In this document: piece by piece, positions 15,779 to 23,906 of the stretch
How positions within the stretch are numbered: position 1 is the stretch's first letter
Layout of the letters: each line of letters opens with the position of its first letter
Source of the DNA: Bacillota bacterium
Lineage (GTDB): Bacteria; Bacillota; Clostridia; Lachnospirales; Lachnospiraceae
Assembly: GCA_023419655.1 (NCBI GenBank)
Contig: JAEZXP010000065.1
Span: 1-27,493 of the forward strand
DNA: 27,493 bases
Reading direction: 5' to 3'
The notes under the pieces: generated by a model
The model's input: only the letters and a program-made list of their open reading frames with translations
Told to the model about the DNA's origin: nothing
Databases searched by the model: none
Made by a program: the position numbers and the translations under genes

Positions 15779-16415
15779 TCTCTTTCATGGAACGAATATA
15801 ATAATCGGACAGCCTGATTTTTTGCTCTTCATCCATTTCCGAGGATTTGTCATATACGGAGCATACCCTCATATTCGCATTCTTTCCCGCCATTACTCCC
15901 TGGATGACATCTTCAAATACCAGACATCTTTCAGGATCTGCCATCAAATCCGAAGCAACCAGCAGGTATATATCCGGTGACGGCTTGCCCCTGTCCACAT
16001 CACAGGATGTTCGGATGGATGAGAAATACCCGCTTATATTATGCCTGTTTATAATCAGCTCTGCCAATTCTCTTGAATTGCTGGTAGCAATCCCGGCAGG
16101 GATTTTATTCTCCTTTAAATATTCCAGAAACTCGATGACCCCTTCCTTTAAGGGTACTTCATAGAGATATTTATCCCATGCCATCCTGTTCCAGTCGCTT
16201 TTAATCTGCTCCAGGCTGTCCGCGAGCTTAAACCGCTCCTTAAAATAAATTGCTGTTTCTGAAAAACTCATTCCTTCAATGCGTCTTTGCAAATCCTCGG
16301 GAAATTCCAAACCAAACCGGGCAAGATATTCAATATCAATTGCCTCCCACATCCACATCGAATCTACCAGTGTACCGTCCAAATCAAATATAACGGCATC
16401 AATATCCTTTAACAT
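15765..16415 (-). CDS. HAD-IA family hydrolase (beta-phosphoglucomutase-like)
   Basis: A cytoplasmic haloacid-dehalogenase-type phosphatase or phosphomutase of 216 residues. Motif I is DAVIFDLDGTLVDS (D10 nucleophile, D12 acid/base). Motif II lies at AGIATSNSRE, motif III at the RGKPSPDIYL lysine, and motif IV at CLVFEDVIQGVMAG. A helical cap (about 17-90) places it in subfamily I with PGMB/YcjU-like proteins. The start is ATG 16415 after GAAGGAG, 7 bp from the preceding gene, so it is clearly co-transcribed. Substrate specificity is not readable; a nucleotide or sugar phosphate is likely. Confidence 0.9.
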   Translation of the reverse strand: MLKDIDAVIFDLDGTLVDSMWMWEAIDIEYLARFGLEFPEDLQRRIEGMSFSETAIYFKERFKLADSLEQIKSDWNRMAWDKYLYEVPLKEGVIEFLEYLKENKIPAGIATSNSRELAELIINRHNISGYFSSIRTSCDVDRGKPSPDIYLLVASDLMADPERCLVFEDVIQGVMAGKNANMRVCSVYDKSSEMDEEQKIRLSDYYIRSMKEILHK

Positions 16416-16422
16416 ATCGAAA

Positions 16423-17160
16423 TTACTCCTTCTTCTGTAATGTAATACTCTTAAGGTATTCTACCTCATCGTTCGTCAATCTGCGGTAATCGCCCGGTAC
16501 CAGTAAAGGGTCAAGCGCCAGTCCACCCATTGATATCCTTTTCAGGTAGATAACCTCCTTGCCGACCGCCTCAAACATTCGTTTAACCTGATGGAACTTT
16601 CCTTCCTGTATGGTCAGGTTTATCTCCGAGACCGCATCCGATAGAAGAATATCCAGCTTTGCCGGAAGACAGGGCTTATCCTCCCCTATGGATATACCCG
16701 ACAAGAAGGCCTCTCTGTCTGCATCCGTAACCTTTCCGTTAACTTTGGCATAATAAACCTTATCGACTTCCTTCCTTGGTGACAGCAGCCGGTGGGCAAG
16801 CGCTCCATCATTCGTCAGGAGAAGAAGCCCCTCCGTATCCTTATCCAATCTGCCCACAGGAAACAAATCCTTCCGTCTCTCTGCCTCAACAATATCCAAA
16901 ACCGTCTTATCACGATTATCCGTCGTGGCAGATACGACCCCAGCCGGTTTATTGAGCATCAGGTATACGTATTCCTCGTAGATAATCCTCTGCCCGTCAA
17001 AGGTTATCTCATCCGTCCCGGCATCTATCTTTTCCTCGGGACGCTTGCAGACAGCCAAATTAACGCAGACTCTTCCCTTACGAATCCAGTTTTTAATCTC
17101 GCTTCTGGTTCCAAGGCTCCTATCGGATAAATATTTATCAAGTCTTACCTGCTTTCCCAT
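16423..17160 (-). CDS. RsuA/RluB-family pseudouridine synthase
   Basis: Forms pseudouridine in 16S or 23S rRNA. From ATG 17160 it has 245 residues. An S4 domain (VRLDKYLSDRSLGTRSEIKN, about 5-50) leads to the catalytic domain with LNKPAGVVSATTD, the signature GRLDKDTEGLLLLTNDG (catalytic D106), and VKRMFEAVGKEVIYLKR. The start overlaps the stop of the upstream methyltransferase as TAATG, one base shared, which decides the start over the ATG at 17175. This implies translational coupling. RluB versus RsuA cannot be settled here. Confidence 0.93.
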   Translation of the reverse strand: MGKQVRLDKYLSDRSLGTRSEIKNWIRKGRVCVNLAVCKRPEEKIDAGTDEITFDGQRIIYEEYVYLMLNKPAGVVSATTDNRDKTVLDIVEAERRKDLFPVGRLDKDTEGLLLLTNDGALAHRLLSPRKEVDKVYYAKVNGKVTDADREAFLSGISIGEDKPCLPAKLDILLSDAVSEINLTIQEGKFHQVKRMFEAVGKEVIYLKRISMGGLALDPLLVPGDYRRLTNDEVEYLKSITLQKKE

Positions 17161-18599
17161 TACATCCATCTCCATCCGGGCAGGTACATATTTTTTAATG
17201 TGCCGTTACTTAGCTTCCCCCATCCCAGCGGATATCCATCTACCGACACCATTTGCCAGCCATTCCTGTTACCGGTATTCACCGTCAGGGTTTCACACTT
17301 AAGATAACGCACCGCATCCGAATCATCCGCAGACAGATTGATTACTGCGTCATAATCCGAGACTTTCAGGGCGTTGGCAAGCGCCTGGGAGGGCTGAAAG
17401 CGGTTCTTTTTCATTTCTCCCAGTAATAATCCCTGTCTTAAGGTTCGCAGTCCTTTATTCGCTTGATATCCTTCCGGAACCAGATAGACCCAGTCCTTTT
17501 GTACAAGAATTCTTCCCTGATTAATCAGGGCATCCAGATGCTTAAAGGGTTTAAGCTTAACAAGAAAATCCTTCGCCTCACCGGATATACTATTATTGCT
17601 TAAGGTACTTCCTTTACTATTATGCCTCTTATATTGGCTATCCTTATTCACCGCAGAACCCGATGCAGCATCCTTACGAAGCAGTGCTATGAAATGCCCC
17701 TCTCCGTCAATCCTGTGGGGCCAGAGCCTGATACAGTGCTTAAGCTCCTCCGGTCCGTCCACCCATTCCGGCTTGCCCGTATCAAATCCATCATAAGAGA
17801 TACCCTGCAATGCGTCTGCCACATGGATATCGGGACACTCTTCCATCTGATAGGATATGGTTCCCTCATTTTCCTCCGGTGAAAAGGTACAGGTTGAATA
17901 CAGCATCATTCCGCCGGGCTTTAGCATCTTAGCCGCAAATACAATAATTTCCTTCTGTAATTTGTTATAATACTCTACCCCGTACTGCTCCCAATTCTTC
18001 ATAATCGAAGGACTTTTGCGAAACATTCCTTCTCCCGAGCATGGGGCGTCAATTAATATTTTATCAAAGGCTTCCGGAAAATACTCCGCCAGCTTGTTCG
18101 GTGCTTCCGATAATACAAGGGCATTCTTTATTCCGAATAATTCGATGTTCTTAAGCAGTGCCTTTGCACGGGAATTACTGATGTCATTGGATACCAGCAT
18201 GCCTTCTCCTTTTAGCCGTGCTCCCAGCTCCGTGCTCTTGCCCCCGGGCGCCGCACACAAATCCAGCACTCTGTCTCCCGGCTCAATGGGAAGAAGGCTG
18301 GCAGGTGTCATGGCACTGGGCTCCTGGATATAATATAAACCAGCATAATAATAGGGATGTCTTGCAGGCTGTATGCTGACATCATAGTAATATCCGTTAT
18401 CTATCCAGGGAATTTTCTTTATAGAAAAAGGACAAAGACGTTCAAACTCTTCAGGGGAAAGCTTCAGCGTATTCACCCGTATTCCACCGTAATGCGGCTT
18501 ATGATAACACTGTAAATACTCCTTATATTCTTCCCCCAGAAGCCTCTTCATCCTGTCCTCAAATTGTTTTGGCAAATTCATCTTCTCACCATCCATCAT
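17160..18599 (-). CDS. rsmF: RsmF/NOL1-family rRNA (cytosine-C5) methyltransferase
   Basis: SAM-dependent m5C methyltransferase acting on rRNA. Its 479 residues, counted from ATG 18599, contain an N-terminal RNA-binding part (1-100), a Rossmann core with VLDLCAAPGGKSTELGARL (111-129), motif IV DAPCSGEGMF (184-193) and motif VI STCTFSPEENEG (235-246), both with their catalytic cysteines. A C-terminal PUA-like extension (about 345-479) is typical of the long Firmicute RsmF form. ATG 18599 overlaps the upstream stop as ATGA. The ATG at 18581 (MNLPKQFEDRM), behind GGTGAG, is an equally likely true start. The specific target cytosine is not deducible. Confidence 0.92.
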   Translation of the reverse strand: MMDGEKMNLPKQFEDRMKRLLGEEYKEYLQCYHKPHYGGIRVNTLKLSPEEFERLCPFSIKKIPWIDNGYYYDVSIQPARHPYYYAGLYYIQEPSAMTPASLLPIEPGDRVLDLCAAPGGKSTELGARLKGEGMLVSNDISNSRAKALLKNIELFGIKNALVLSEAPNKLAEYFPEAFDKILIDAPCSGEGMFRKSPSIMKNWEQYGVEYYNKLQKEIIVFAAKMLKPGGMMLYSTCTFSPEENEGTISYQMEECPDIHVADALQGISYDGFDTGKPEWVDGPEELKHCIRLWPHRIDGEGHFIALLRKDAASGSAVNKDSQYKRHNSKGSTLSNNSISGEAKDFLVKLKPFKHLDALINQGRILVQKDWVYLVPEGYQANKGLRTLRQGLLLGEMKKNRFQPSQALANALKVSDYDAVINLSADDSDAVRYLKCETLTVNTGNRNGWQMVSVDGYPLGWGKLSNGTLKNMYLPGWRWM

Positions 18600-19399
18600 C
18601 GCAAGCTTTGCGCCCTATACCGCTGTGAAATCAAATCCAGGTTCTTGCTGAACTTCTCAAGCTCTTCTCTGTCACCTGTCTGATATATCTTAAAGAATTC
18701 ATCCTGAATCTTGATGACCTCCTGCTTATTGGCCACCTTATAAAGATTCTGTATATTCGTAAGTATATCGGCCACAATGTTTGCCTTTATTGTAAACGAA
18801 TTCTGAGCATCCATGATTTCATCCCTGACCACACTCATTTCCCTGTCCAGAATAAGGATGGCCTCTGCTGCCGATGTAAGGCGTTCCCGGATATGCTCGG
18901 GCATATTCTGCTTGTACTTATATTGCAGGGAATGCTCAATTGTTGCCCAGAAATTCATGGCCAACGTCCTTATCTGTATCTCAACTTGAAGCCGTCTGGT
19001 ACCCTTAAGCGTCTCGACATCATAATAAACTGTAACATGATAGGAACGGTATCCGCTCTTTTTCATGTCCTCAATATAGTCCTTCTCGTATTTAATAGTC
19101 ATGTCTGAGCGCTGCCGGATAATATCCACCACTTTATAAATATCCTCAACAAACTGGCAAATAATACGAATACCGGCTATATCATCTATCTTTTCCTCAA
19201 TATCATCCAGGGATATGTTCTTTTTCTGGGACTTTTCAAGAATACTGGAAATCGTTTTAAGTCTGCCGGTTACCTGTTCAATCGGTGAGTATACTCCTGC
19301 ATGGCGGTATTCTTCTATGATATGATTGAATTTTACAACCAGCTCGTTAACTGCCAACGCGTAGGGGTCCAGAATTTCTCTCCATAATTGTATCTCCAT
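18596..19399 (-). CDS. relQ: small alarmone synthetase, RelQ/YjbM-type
   Basis: GTP pyrophosphokinase making (p)ppGpp from ATP and GDP/GTP, with no hydrolase, TGS or ACT domains. It has 267 residues, synthetase domain about 40-165 plus a helical C-terminus expected to mediate oligomerisation. Visible motifs: TGRLKTISSI (44-53), DDIAGIRII (72-80), KDYIEDMKKSGYRSYHVTV (106-124) and VEIQIRTLAMNFWATIEHS (139-157). It has no Shine-Dalgarno of great strength beyond GGAGGTAATAAGG. The gene sits between two rRNA methyltransferase genes and is coupled to rsmF by ATGA. Alarmone synthesis is thus produced together with ribosome-maturation enzymes. Confidence 0.92.
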   Translation of the reverse strand: MEIQLWREILDPYALAVNELVVKFNHIIEEYRHAGVYSPIEQVTGRLKTISSILEKSQKKNISLDDIEEKIDDIAGIRIICQFVEDIYKVVDIIRQRSDMTIKYEKDYIEDMKKSGYRSYHVTVYYDVETLKGTRRLQVEIQIRTLAMNFWATIEHSLQYKYKQNMPEHIRERLTSAAEAILILDREMSVVRDEIMDAQNSFTIKANIVADILTNIQNLYKVANKQEVIKIQDEFFKIYQTGDREELEKFSKNLDLISQRYRAQSLR

Positions 19400-19445
19400 A
19401 ACCTTATTACCTCCATAAATAACCTTTATCTTCTCTCTGACGCGG

Positions 19446-19461
19446 TTCTACCATAGTAGAA
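19446..19461. repeat. TTCTAC-N4-GTAGAA palindrome, copy 2
   Basis: TTCTAC CATA GTAGAA has the same arms as the element at 15763-15778. It lies in the 79-bp gap between rsmE and the alarmone synthetase. Both copies are within one presumed transcript. Function unknown. Confidence 0.4.
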
Positions 19462-19478
19462 TCAGCTGTATAGAACGT

Positions 19479-20219
19479 TCATTCTTCCGTATAGAGCATC
19501 ATCATTGACAGGATTGCCAGTCCGGCGGTCTCCGTTCTTAATATCCTGCGTCCGAGGGAAACCGGAATGATATTATGTTCTTTGGCAAGCTCGACTTCCG
19601 AGCTTTCATAACCGCCCTCCGGGCCAATCATTACCCCTGCTGTCTGGCAATTCCTCAAGCAGGCTAAAAAATCCTTTGTCGCTTTCATTCCTTTTTCATT
19701 TTCATAAGGAAGCACTGACAAATCCATCCCCTGTGCATATGTCAATGCCTCTTTGTAGGACATAACCGGAAGAACTTTCGGTATAATGCCTCTGCGGGAC
19801 TGCTTTGCAGCGCTTTCTGATATCGCCTGCCACCGAAGCAGCTTCTTTTCTTCTTTTTTTACATCGTTGTTCTTGACCACACATCTTGCCATCACAACAG
19901 GAACAATCTCACATACGCCCAGCTCTACGGCCTTTTGTATAATCAGCTCCATCTTATCCGCCTTTGGAAGCCCCTGAAACAGAGTAATTCTGATTGGAAG
20001 CTCCGTACCGGTATCTTCTATGAACTTTATATCCGCGGTGACAGTATTATCGGACACCTTATTAATTATACAATAACAATCTTTTCCTTGTCCATTACAA
20101 ATTACTATCTCATCACCGGGCTTCATCCGAAGTACATTCTTAATATGATTCACATCCGGGCCGCTGATGGTAATCATACTACCCGAAAGCGAATCCTCAT
20201 TCACATAAAAGCGGTGCAT
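19479..20219 (-). CDS. rsmE: RsmE, 16S rRNA m3U1498 methyltransferase
   Basis: SPOUT-fold SAM methyltransferase that methylates U1498 of 16S rRNA. Its 246 residues are full length. An N-terminal PUA-like barrel (about 1-70) with SGPDVNHIKNVLRMKPGDE is followed by the knotted domain: GLPKADKMELIIQKAVELGV, SESAAKQSRRGIIP, MIGPEGGYESSEVELAKE and SLGRRILRTETAGLAIL. ATG 20219 follows AAGGAGA. In Firmicutes rsmE usually follows prmA directly; here the two are about 4.5 kb apart, and rsmE has its own promoter at 20256-20284. Confidence 0.96.
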   Translation of the reverse strand: MHRFYVNEDSLSGSMITISGPDVNHIKNVLRMKPGDEIVICNGQGKDCYCIINKVSDNTVTADIKFIEDTGTELPIRITLFQGLPKADKMELIIQKAVELGVCEIVPVVMARCVVKNNDVKKEEKKLLRWQAISESAAKQSRRGIIPKVLPVMSYKEALTYAQGMDLSVLPYENEKGMKATKDFLACLRNCQTAGVMIGPEGGYESSEVELAKEHNIIPVSLGRRILRTETAGLAILSMMMLYTEE

Positions 20220-20255
20220 ATTCTTCTCCTTTGCTGCTTAACAATCTATAGTATA

Positions 20256-20284
20256 AGTATATCACACGATGGCAAATATTTCAA
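20256..20284 (-). promoter_or_regulatory. promoter of the rsmE-recU run
   Basis: Minus strand: TTGAAA (20284-20279), a 17-bp spacer, then TATACT (20261-20256) preceded by TG one base upstream (extended -10). It lies about 37 bp before rsmE. It would restart transcription of rsmE and the six genes after it, which are cut off from the chaperone operon by the accessory block. Confidence 0.65.
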
Positions 20285-20348
20285 ACATTTGTTCTGTGAT
20301 GCCTGTGGTTTCCTGCACGTTATTATAACCGGCTATCATTGGACAGCA

Positions 20349-20383
20349 TAACGGGGTCAGACACATAGCATCTGACCCCGTTA
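20349..20383. repeat. GGGGTCAG palindrome, left border of accessory block
   Basis: TAACGGGGTCAGA (20349-20361) and TCTGACCCCGTTA (20371-20383) form a perfect 13-bp stem with a 9-base loop. No T-run follows on either strand, so it is not a textbook terminator, though it may act as one. It shares the core GGGGTCAG(A/T)CAC with the hairpin at 24622-24652. It resembles REP-type palindromes mobilised by Y1 transposases; this is inference. Confidence 0.6.
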
Positions 20384-20422
20384 GATTTATAATAAATTTC
20401 TGCCGATAAAATACTTCTACCG

Positions 20423-21559
20423 TTAATTAGGTGTACCGCATCTACTGCAGAATTTTGATGCAGCATCCATCGTATCTCCACAATTACTGCACTTTTTTTG
20501 CTTTGGCAGTTGAATTATTTTCTCACCACATTCACTGCAAAATGCAGCATTGTTATCCACTGCTTGTCCGCATTTGCTGCATGTAGGCATAGGCTGCCAA
20601 ATACTACTGTTTTGGCAGTTTTCATTAAGATTTGGTGAAGTATAATTGAATGTCTCCGGCTTTCCATTATGTATTCCCATTATTATTGAATTCAAATCAT
20701 TTTGCATTAATGCATATGTTATCAGATCTAAAAAAAAGAAATTAAGAATCAAATATAAAATACCATTGTCGGATATATTTAATCCATAATTATTTCCGAT
20801 ATAGGCTATCTTTTTTGCCCGTGTAATCACCCAATATAATCCGTAGAACGGAACAAACATAATACATAGAATCTCACCTAAATAATTCATTCGCTCCTTG
20901 TTAATATACTTTATCTGTTTTGATATCGAAATGAGCCAGATTATTTTATAAATACCAAAGGTCAATAAAGTCAATACTATATTTTTTCCTATACTTTTTG
21001 TCTTTAAAACAAATTCATTCTTAGCGTCCTCTTTCGCATTCATAAATAAAATGGTAAGAAGAAAAATAATTACCGGAACGATATAAAATATGTCCATTGT
21101 TATCACATTAACCAATATTTCACCATAGTCAGAATATTTCATAAAATCAAAAAACATTTCTATCATATGCATTACTAATGAAATAATAGATAATACGATT
21201 GATAAATTATAGAGCCGTTTTCCTGCAAAGAGTGTAATTATAAAAACAATACATGTAAGAACAAACACTATTCTGGCGTTTGTAATATACCCACGATAGG
21301 CAACTGTTATTCCAACCGTATATAGCATTGCAGGTACTGATAAAACCCTGCTTTTATTATAACCAATCATACAATAAATAAGGCCAAACAAAAATATAAT
21401 TACTGTTACCATAAATTCAGGATAATATCTTTCCAAAAACTTTCCCTGCACCCCTATACTATATAGATTATAATAAACTCTTATAAGGGCTATGAAAGGC
21501 ATTATTGAAAGAAAAAGAATAATTTTTCTTCCTGAACTTCCTTTGTTTTGTATTTCCAC
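20423..21559 (-). CDS. DUF4234 membrane protein with two C-terminal zinc ribbons
   Basis: Function not known. From GTG 21559, which stands eight bases after GGGGAGG, it has 378 residues; ATGs upstream lack ribosome sites. Several TM helices fill about 10-190. A DUF4234-like segment follows (about 188-300), recognised by GKNIVLTLLTFGIYKIIWLI and VPFYGLYWVITRAKK. The tail (324-378) has two CxxC...CxxC zinc ribbons: CSKCG...CSECG and CSNCG...CSRCG. Zinc-ribbon domains joined to membrane proteins are common in Clostridia, but partners are rarely known. The gene has its own promoter and is isolated from the DUF4097 gene by a terminator. Base composition is visibly more AT-rich than the flanking core genes. 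Confidence 0.8.
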   Translation of the reverse strand: MEIQNKGSSGRKIILFLSIMPFIALIRVYYNLYSIGVQGKFLERYYPEFMVTVIIFLFGLIYCMIGYNKSRVLSVPAMLYTVGITVAYRGYITNARIVFVLTCIVFIITLFAGKRLYNLSIVLSIISLVMHMIEMFFDFMKYSDYGEILVNVITMDIFYIVPVIIFLLTILFMNAKEDAKNEFVLKTKSIGKNIVLTLLTFGIYKIIWLISISKQIKYINKERMNYLGEILCIMFVPFYGLYWVITRAKKIAYIGNNYGLNISDNGILYLILNFFFLDLITYALMQNDLNSIIMGIHNGKPETFNYTSPNLNENCQNSSIWQPMPTCSKCGQAVDNNAAFCSECGEKIIQLPKQKKCSNCGDTMDAASKFCSRCGTPN

Positions 21560-21590
21560 TTTATATTCCTCCCCAATTAACATTTTATTC

Positions 21591-21619
21591 ATTATACAAA
21601 ATAATATATAAAAACACAA
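21591..21619 (-). promoter_or_regulatory. promoter of the DUF4234/zinc-ribbon gene
   Basis: Minus strand: TTGTGT (21619-21614), a 17-bp spacer, then a perfect TATAAT (21596-21591). It is located 32 bp before the chosen GTG start and just after the terminator of the DUF4097 operon. Confidence 0.6.
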
Positions 21620-21624
21620 TCCTC

Positions 21625-21655
21625 AATAAAAACAGGCACCGGATAGATGCCTGTT
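21625..21655 (-). terminator. rho-independent terminator after the DUF4097 gene
   Basis: Minus strand: AACAGGCA (21655-21648), a 9-base loop, TGCCTGTT (21638-21631), then TTTATT. A perfect 8-bp stem followed by T residues ends the padR-HAAS-DUF4097 transcript, 24 bp after the stop codon. Confidence 0.75.
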
Positions 21656-21678
21656 AATCACAATTATTGATATACATA

Positions 21679-22695
21679 TTAATTTTCCTTTATCGTTATG
21701 TCTCCGCTTCCTGTGGAAAATACATAGTCGCTGCCGGAGTTTTTCATGACCACAGGAAAATCACAGCTGAATCTACCGGATATTGTACTGTACTTAATCT
21801 GAATGTCGTCCGCTTTAGGCATCGCTACATGGATATCCCCCGATACGGTGCTGATATCAAGTCCACCGGGAACAATGCCATCATTGATTTTTACTTTGCC
21901 GGAGGTGCTGTTCGTCTGGATACTTTCAAATTCTCCGTCAAAGTCAAAACCACCGGATACTGTGCTTGATGATACGTTTGAAAAATTCGCATCCTTTGCA
22001 ACGGCATCTCCCGAGGTTGTATGAATGCCAATGTATTCTGCGGACACCTTATTAACCGATACCTTTCCCGAAACAGAATTCATGGAGATATCGCCGGATG
22101 TGCTTTCAGTAAGGGTTATATTCCCTGAGGTAGTACTGATTTTTATATTATCTGCATGAATAGTATACGCCTCACATGGGCCTGATACGCTGTTTATCTT
22201 AAATTCCCCGGATGTGATATCACGAACATCTACCGGTGCAGATACGGAACTTATCTCAAATTCCGAAAAGCTGCCCGCAAGCTCTATGGGGATAAATACT
22301 TCTAATTTTTTTGGCGGTATATTATCGAATAATTTATTGTTATTGCGAAATTTAACCTTAAGCGTATCTGAGCTTATGTTATACACCATCATTTCATCTG
22401 CATCCAGCTCTCTTTGGGCATATTCTACCAGTGTAATGCTGCTGTTGTCATGAGGTATTACCTTCACACTTCCGCTGACCCAGTCAATGTCCATGCTTTT
22501 GATGTCCGCACTGTCGAGCGTATATCTTCCTTCTTCATGATAGGGTCCGCTCAGGTTTTCACTTATAATACCCTTGTTTATTATTCCTCCATTAAATCCA
22601 ATGTCACTTACAAACCATACCGCTAACCCCACAAATACAACAAAGACAATGGACCAGCAGATTATCTGTATTCTTTTATATTTATTCATATCCAT
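21679..22695 (-). CDS. DUF4097-family beta-repeat envelope protein
   Basis: Membrane-anchored extracytoplasmic protein of 338 residues. One N-terminal TM helix (about 9-30) precedes a domain built of short beta repeats, each turning on an S-(V/T)-SG motif: WVSGSV, NSVSGP, STTSGN, TESTSGD, NSVSGK, HTTSGD, STVSGG, NSTSGK, STVSGD, STISGR. This is the DUF4097 (adhesin-like beta-solenoid) pattern. It is encoded 10 bp after a HAAS-domain membrane protein and a PadR regulator, the widespread module thought to sense or respond to cell-envelope conditions. ATG 22695 follows GAGG. Ligand and precise role unknown. Confidence 0.88.
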   Translation of the reverse strand: MDMNKYKRIQIICWSIVFVVFVGLAVWFVSDIGFNGGIINKGIISENLSGPYHEEGRYTLDSADIKSMDIDWVSGSVKVIPHDNSSITLVEYAQRELDADEMMVYNISSDTLKVKFRNNNKLFDNIPPKKLEVFIPIELAGSFSEFEISSVSAPVDVRDITSGEFKINSVSGPCEAYTIHADNIKISTTSGNITLTESTSGDISMNSVSGKVSVNKVSAEYIGIHTTSGDAVAKDANFSNVSSSTVSGGFDFDGEFESIQTNSTSGKVKINDGIVPGGLDISTVSGDIHVAMPKADDIQIKYSTISGRFSCDFPVVMKNSGSDYVFSTGSGDITIKEN

Positions 22696-22705
22696 ATACC
22701 CATCC

Positions 22706-23350
22706 TCACTTCTTTATTACAAAGAATATGTTGATTAACGCTTCAACTGCTATTCCCAGCAAGAATATTATCCAGGTAATATTCCATGCAAAGGTATTGA
22801 AACTTACTATAAAATACACCGCTATCAAAATACTCCATAATGCAAAAGACAAGGATACCCTGAGCATCTTTCTGTTCGATTTATTGGTCTGCCATTCTTT
22901 AAATTCAGCCACCATCGTTTCCTCCGTACGAAAAAATTTTTGTTTTGTCAGATTGTTATATATTAATAATCCTGAAGCAACCGTAATCACGATAAGAAAA
23001 CCTATTATGCCATAAAAAATATTTCCGCTTTGAAGAGATAATAACACGGGTATTAAAGAAAATATATACGCCATTACTGCAATTGAGGTCAATGCCGCTG
23101 ATTTTTGCTTCCCTATATCCGATAATTCCTTCTTCGCAGCATCCATATCATATAGCAGACTGCTGATATCCCCTATACCGGAAATGGCTATATTATATGC
23201 CATATCCTCTGATTTTCCTTCCTGCAGCAAATCCTGATACTTCTCCGTGAGATTTTGTATCATTTCTTCTTTTAGCTCTACAATACTTTTTGTGAGCGGC
23301 ACAGCACCAAAAAGTCCATCCACATATTTTCTAAGTTTTTCTTCCATCAC
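22706..23350 (-). CDS. HAAS/DUF1700-type membrane protein
   Basis: 214 residues. The N-terminal helical HAAS-like domain (about 1-75) includes LKEEMIQNLTEKYQDLLQEG and AYNIAISGIGD, the pattern found in proteins paired with PadR regulators. Four predicted TM helices follow, in two pairs (about 88-130 and 165-212), with a charged cytoplasmic loop between. The start ATG overlaps the padR stop by four bases (ATGA), so the two are translationally coupled. Known modules of this type link a PadR repressor to a membrane sensor and a DUF4097 effector; that this copy does so is inferred. Confidence 0.85.
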   Translation of the reverse strand: MMEEKLRKYVDGLFGAVPLTKSIVELKEEMIQNLTEKYQDLLQEGKSEDMAYNIAISGIGDISSLLYDMDAAKKELSDIGKQKSAALTSIAVMAYIFSLIPVLLSLQSGNIFYGIIGFLIVITVASGLLIYNNLTKQKFFRTEETMVAEFKEWQTNKSNRKMLRVSLSFALWSILIAVYFIVSFNTFAWNITWIIFLLGIAVEALINIFFVIKK

Positions 23351-23685
23351 TTTACTCCCTCCACCTTAATTAAATTATCAATCATTTCTTTCGCATTTTC
23401 CCATTCTTTAATTAAGCGCCGGTATTCTGCTTTGCCGGTTTCTGAAATCTTATAATACCTTCTTCTGGCTCCTGTCGTCTCATCTCCCCAATATGAGTTG
23501 ATATATCCTGCCTGCTCCAAACGCCTGAATGCAGAATAAAGAGTGGCCTCCTTCAACTCATACCCGCCGCCAGTCTTTTGCTGTATCGCCTTATTAATCT
23601 CATATCCATAGCTATCGTCATTATACAACTGGGCCAGAATAATCGTATCCGTATGCCCTCTGATTAAATCTGACGTTATAGACAA
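23347..23685 (-). CDS. PadR-family transcriptional regulator
   Basis: Winged-helix regulator of 112 residues, short PadR-s2 form. The DNA-binding core is typical: IILAQLYNDDSYGYEINKAIQQKTGG, LKEATLYSAFRRLEQAGYINSYW, then GARRRYYKISETGKAEYRRL for the wing, ending in a short dimerisation helix. The start is TTG 23685, eight bases after AAAGGAG; no ATG or GTG fits better. It is the first gene of the padR-HAAS-DUF4097 operon behind a TTGACA promoter and is presumably autoregulatory. Confidence 0.92.
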   Translation of the reverse strand: MSITSDLIRGHTDTIILAQLYNDDSYGYEINKAIQQKTGGGYELKEATLYSAFRRLEQAGYINSYWGDETTGARRRYYKISETGKAEYRRLIKEWENAKEMIDNLIKVEGVK

Positions 23686-23724
23686 GCTCTCATCTCCTTT
23701 ACTGTATATCTATTATTTAGTTAT

Positions 23725-23753
23725 AAAATATCATAATATACTTCGCCTGTCAA
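23725..23753 (-). promoter_or_regulatory. promoter of the padR operon
   Basis: Minus strand: TTGACA (23753-23748), a 17-bp spacer, then TATTTT (23730-23725). It lies 40 bp before the padR TTG start. The region is very AT-rich; a clear ATGT-N8-ACAT PadR site was not found. Confidence 0.55.
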
Positions 23754-23906
23754 GGTATATTGTTAATAAAATTTCTTTAGGATAAATTTCTCGATATAAA
23801 GCTTAAGATTTTATAAATAATAGGATGGAATATTGTTTTGTATGGCACATAATGCTATTATTATTCTGCATTTGATTGTAAACAGATTATATAAGGAGGT
23901 CTGCCT

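Noticed and set aside
20349..20383. Standard rho-independent terminator
   Set aside because: The stem is perfect but no T-run follows on either strand. It was listed as a border palindrome instead, though some terminator activity is possible.
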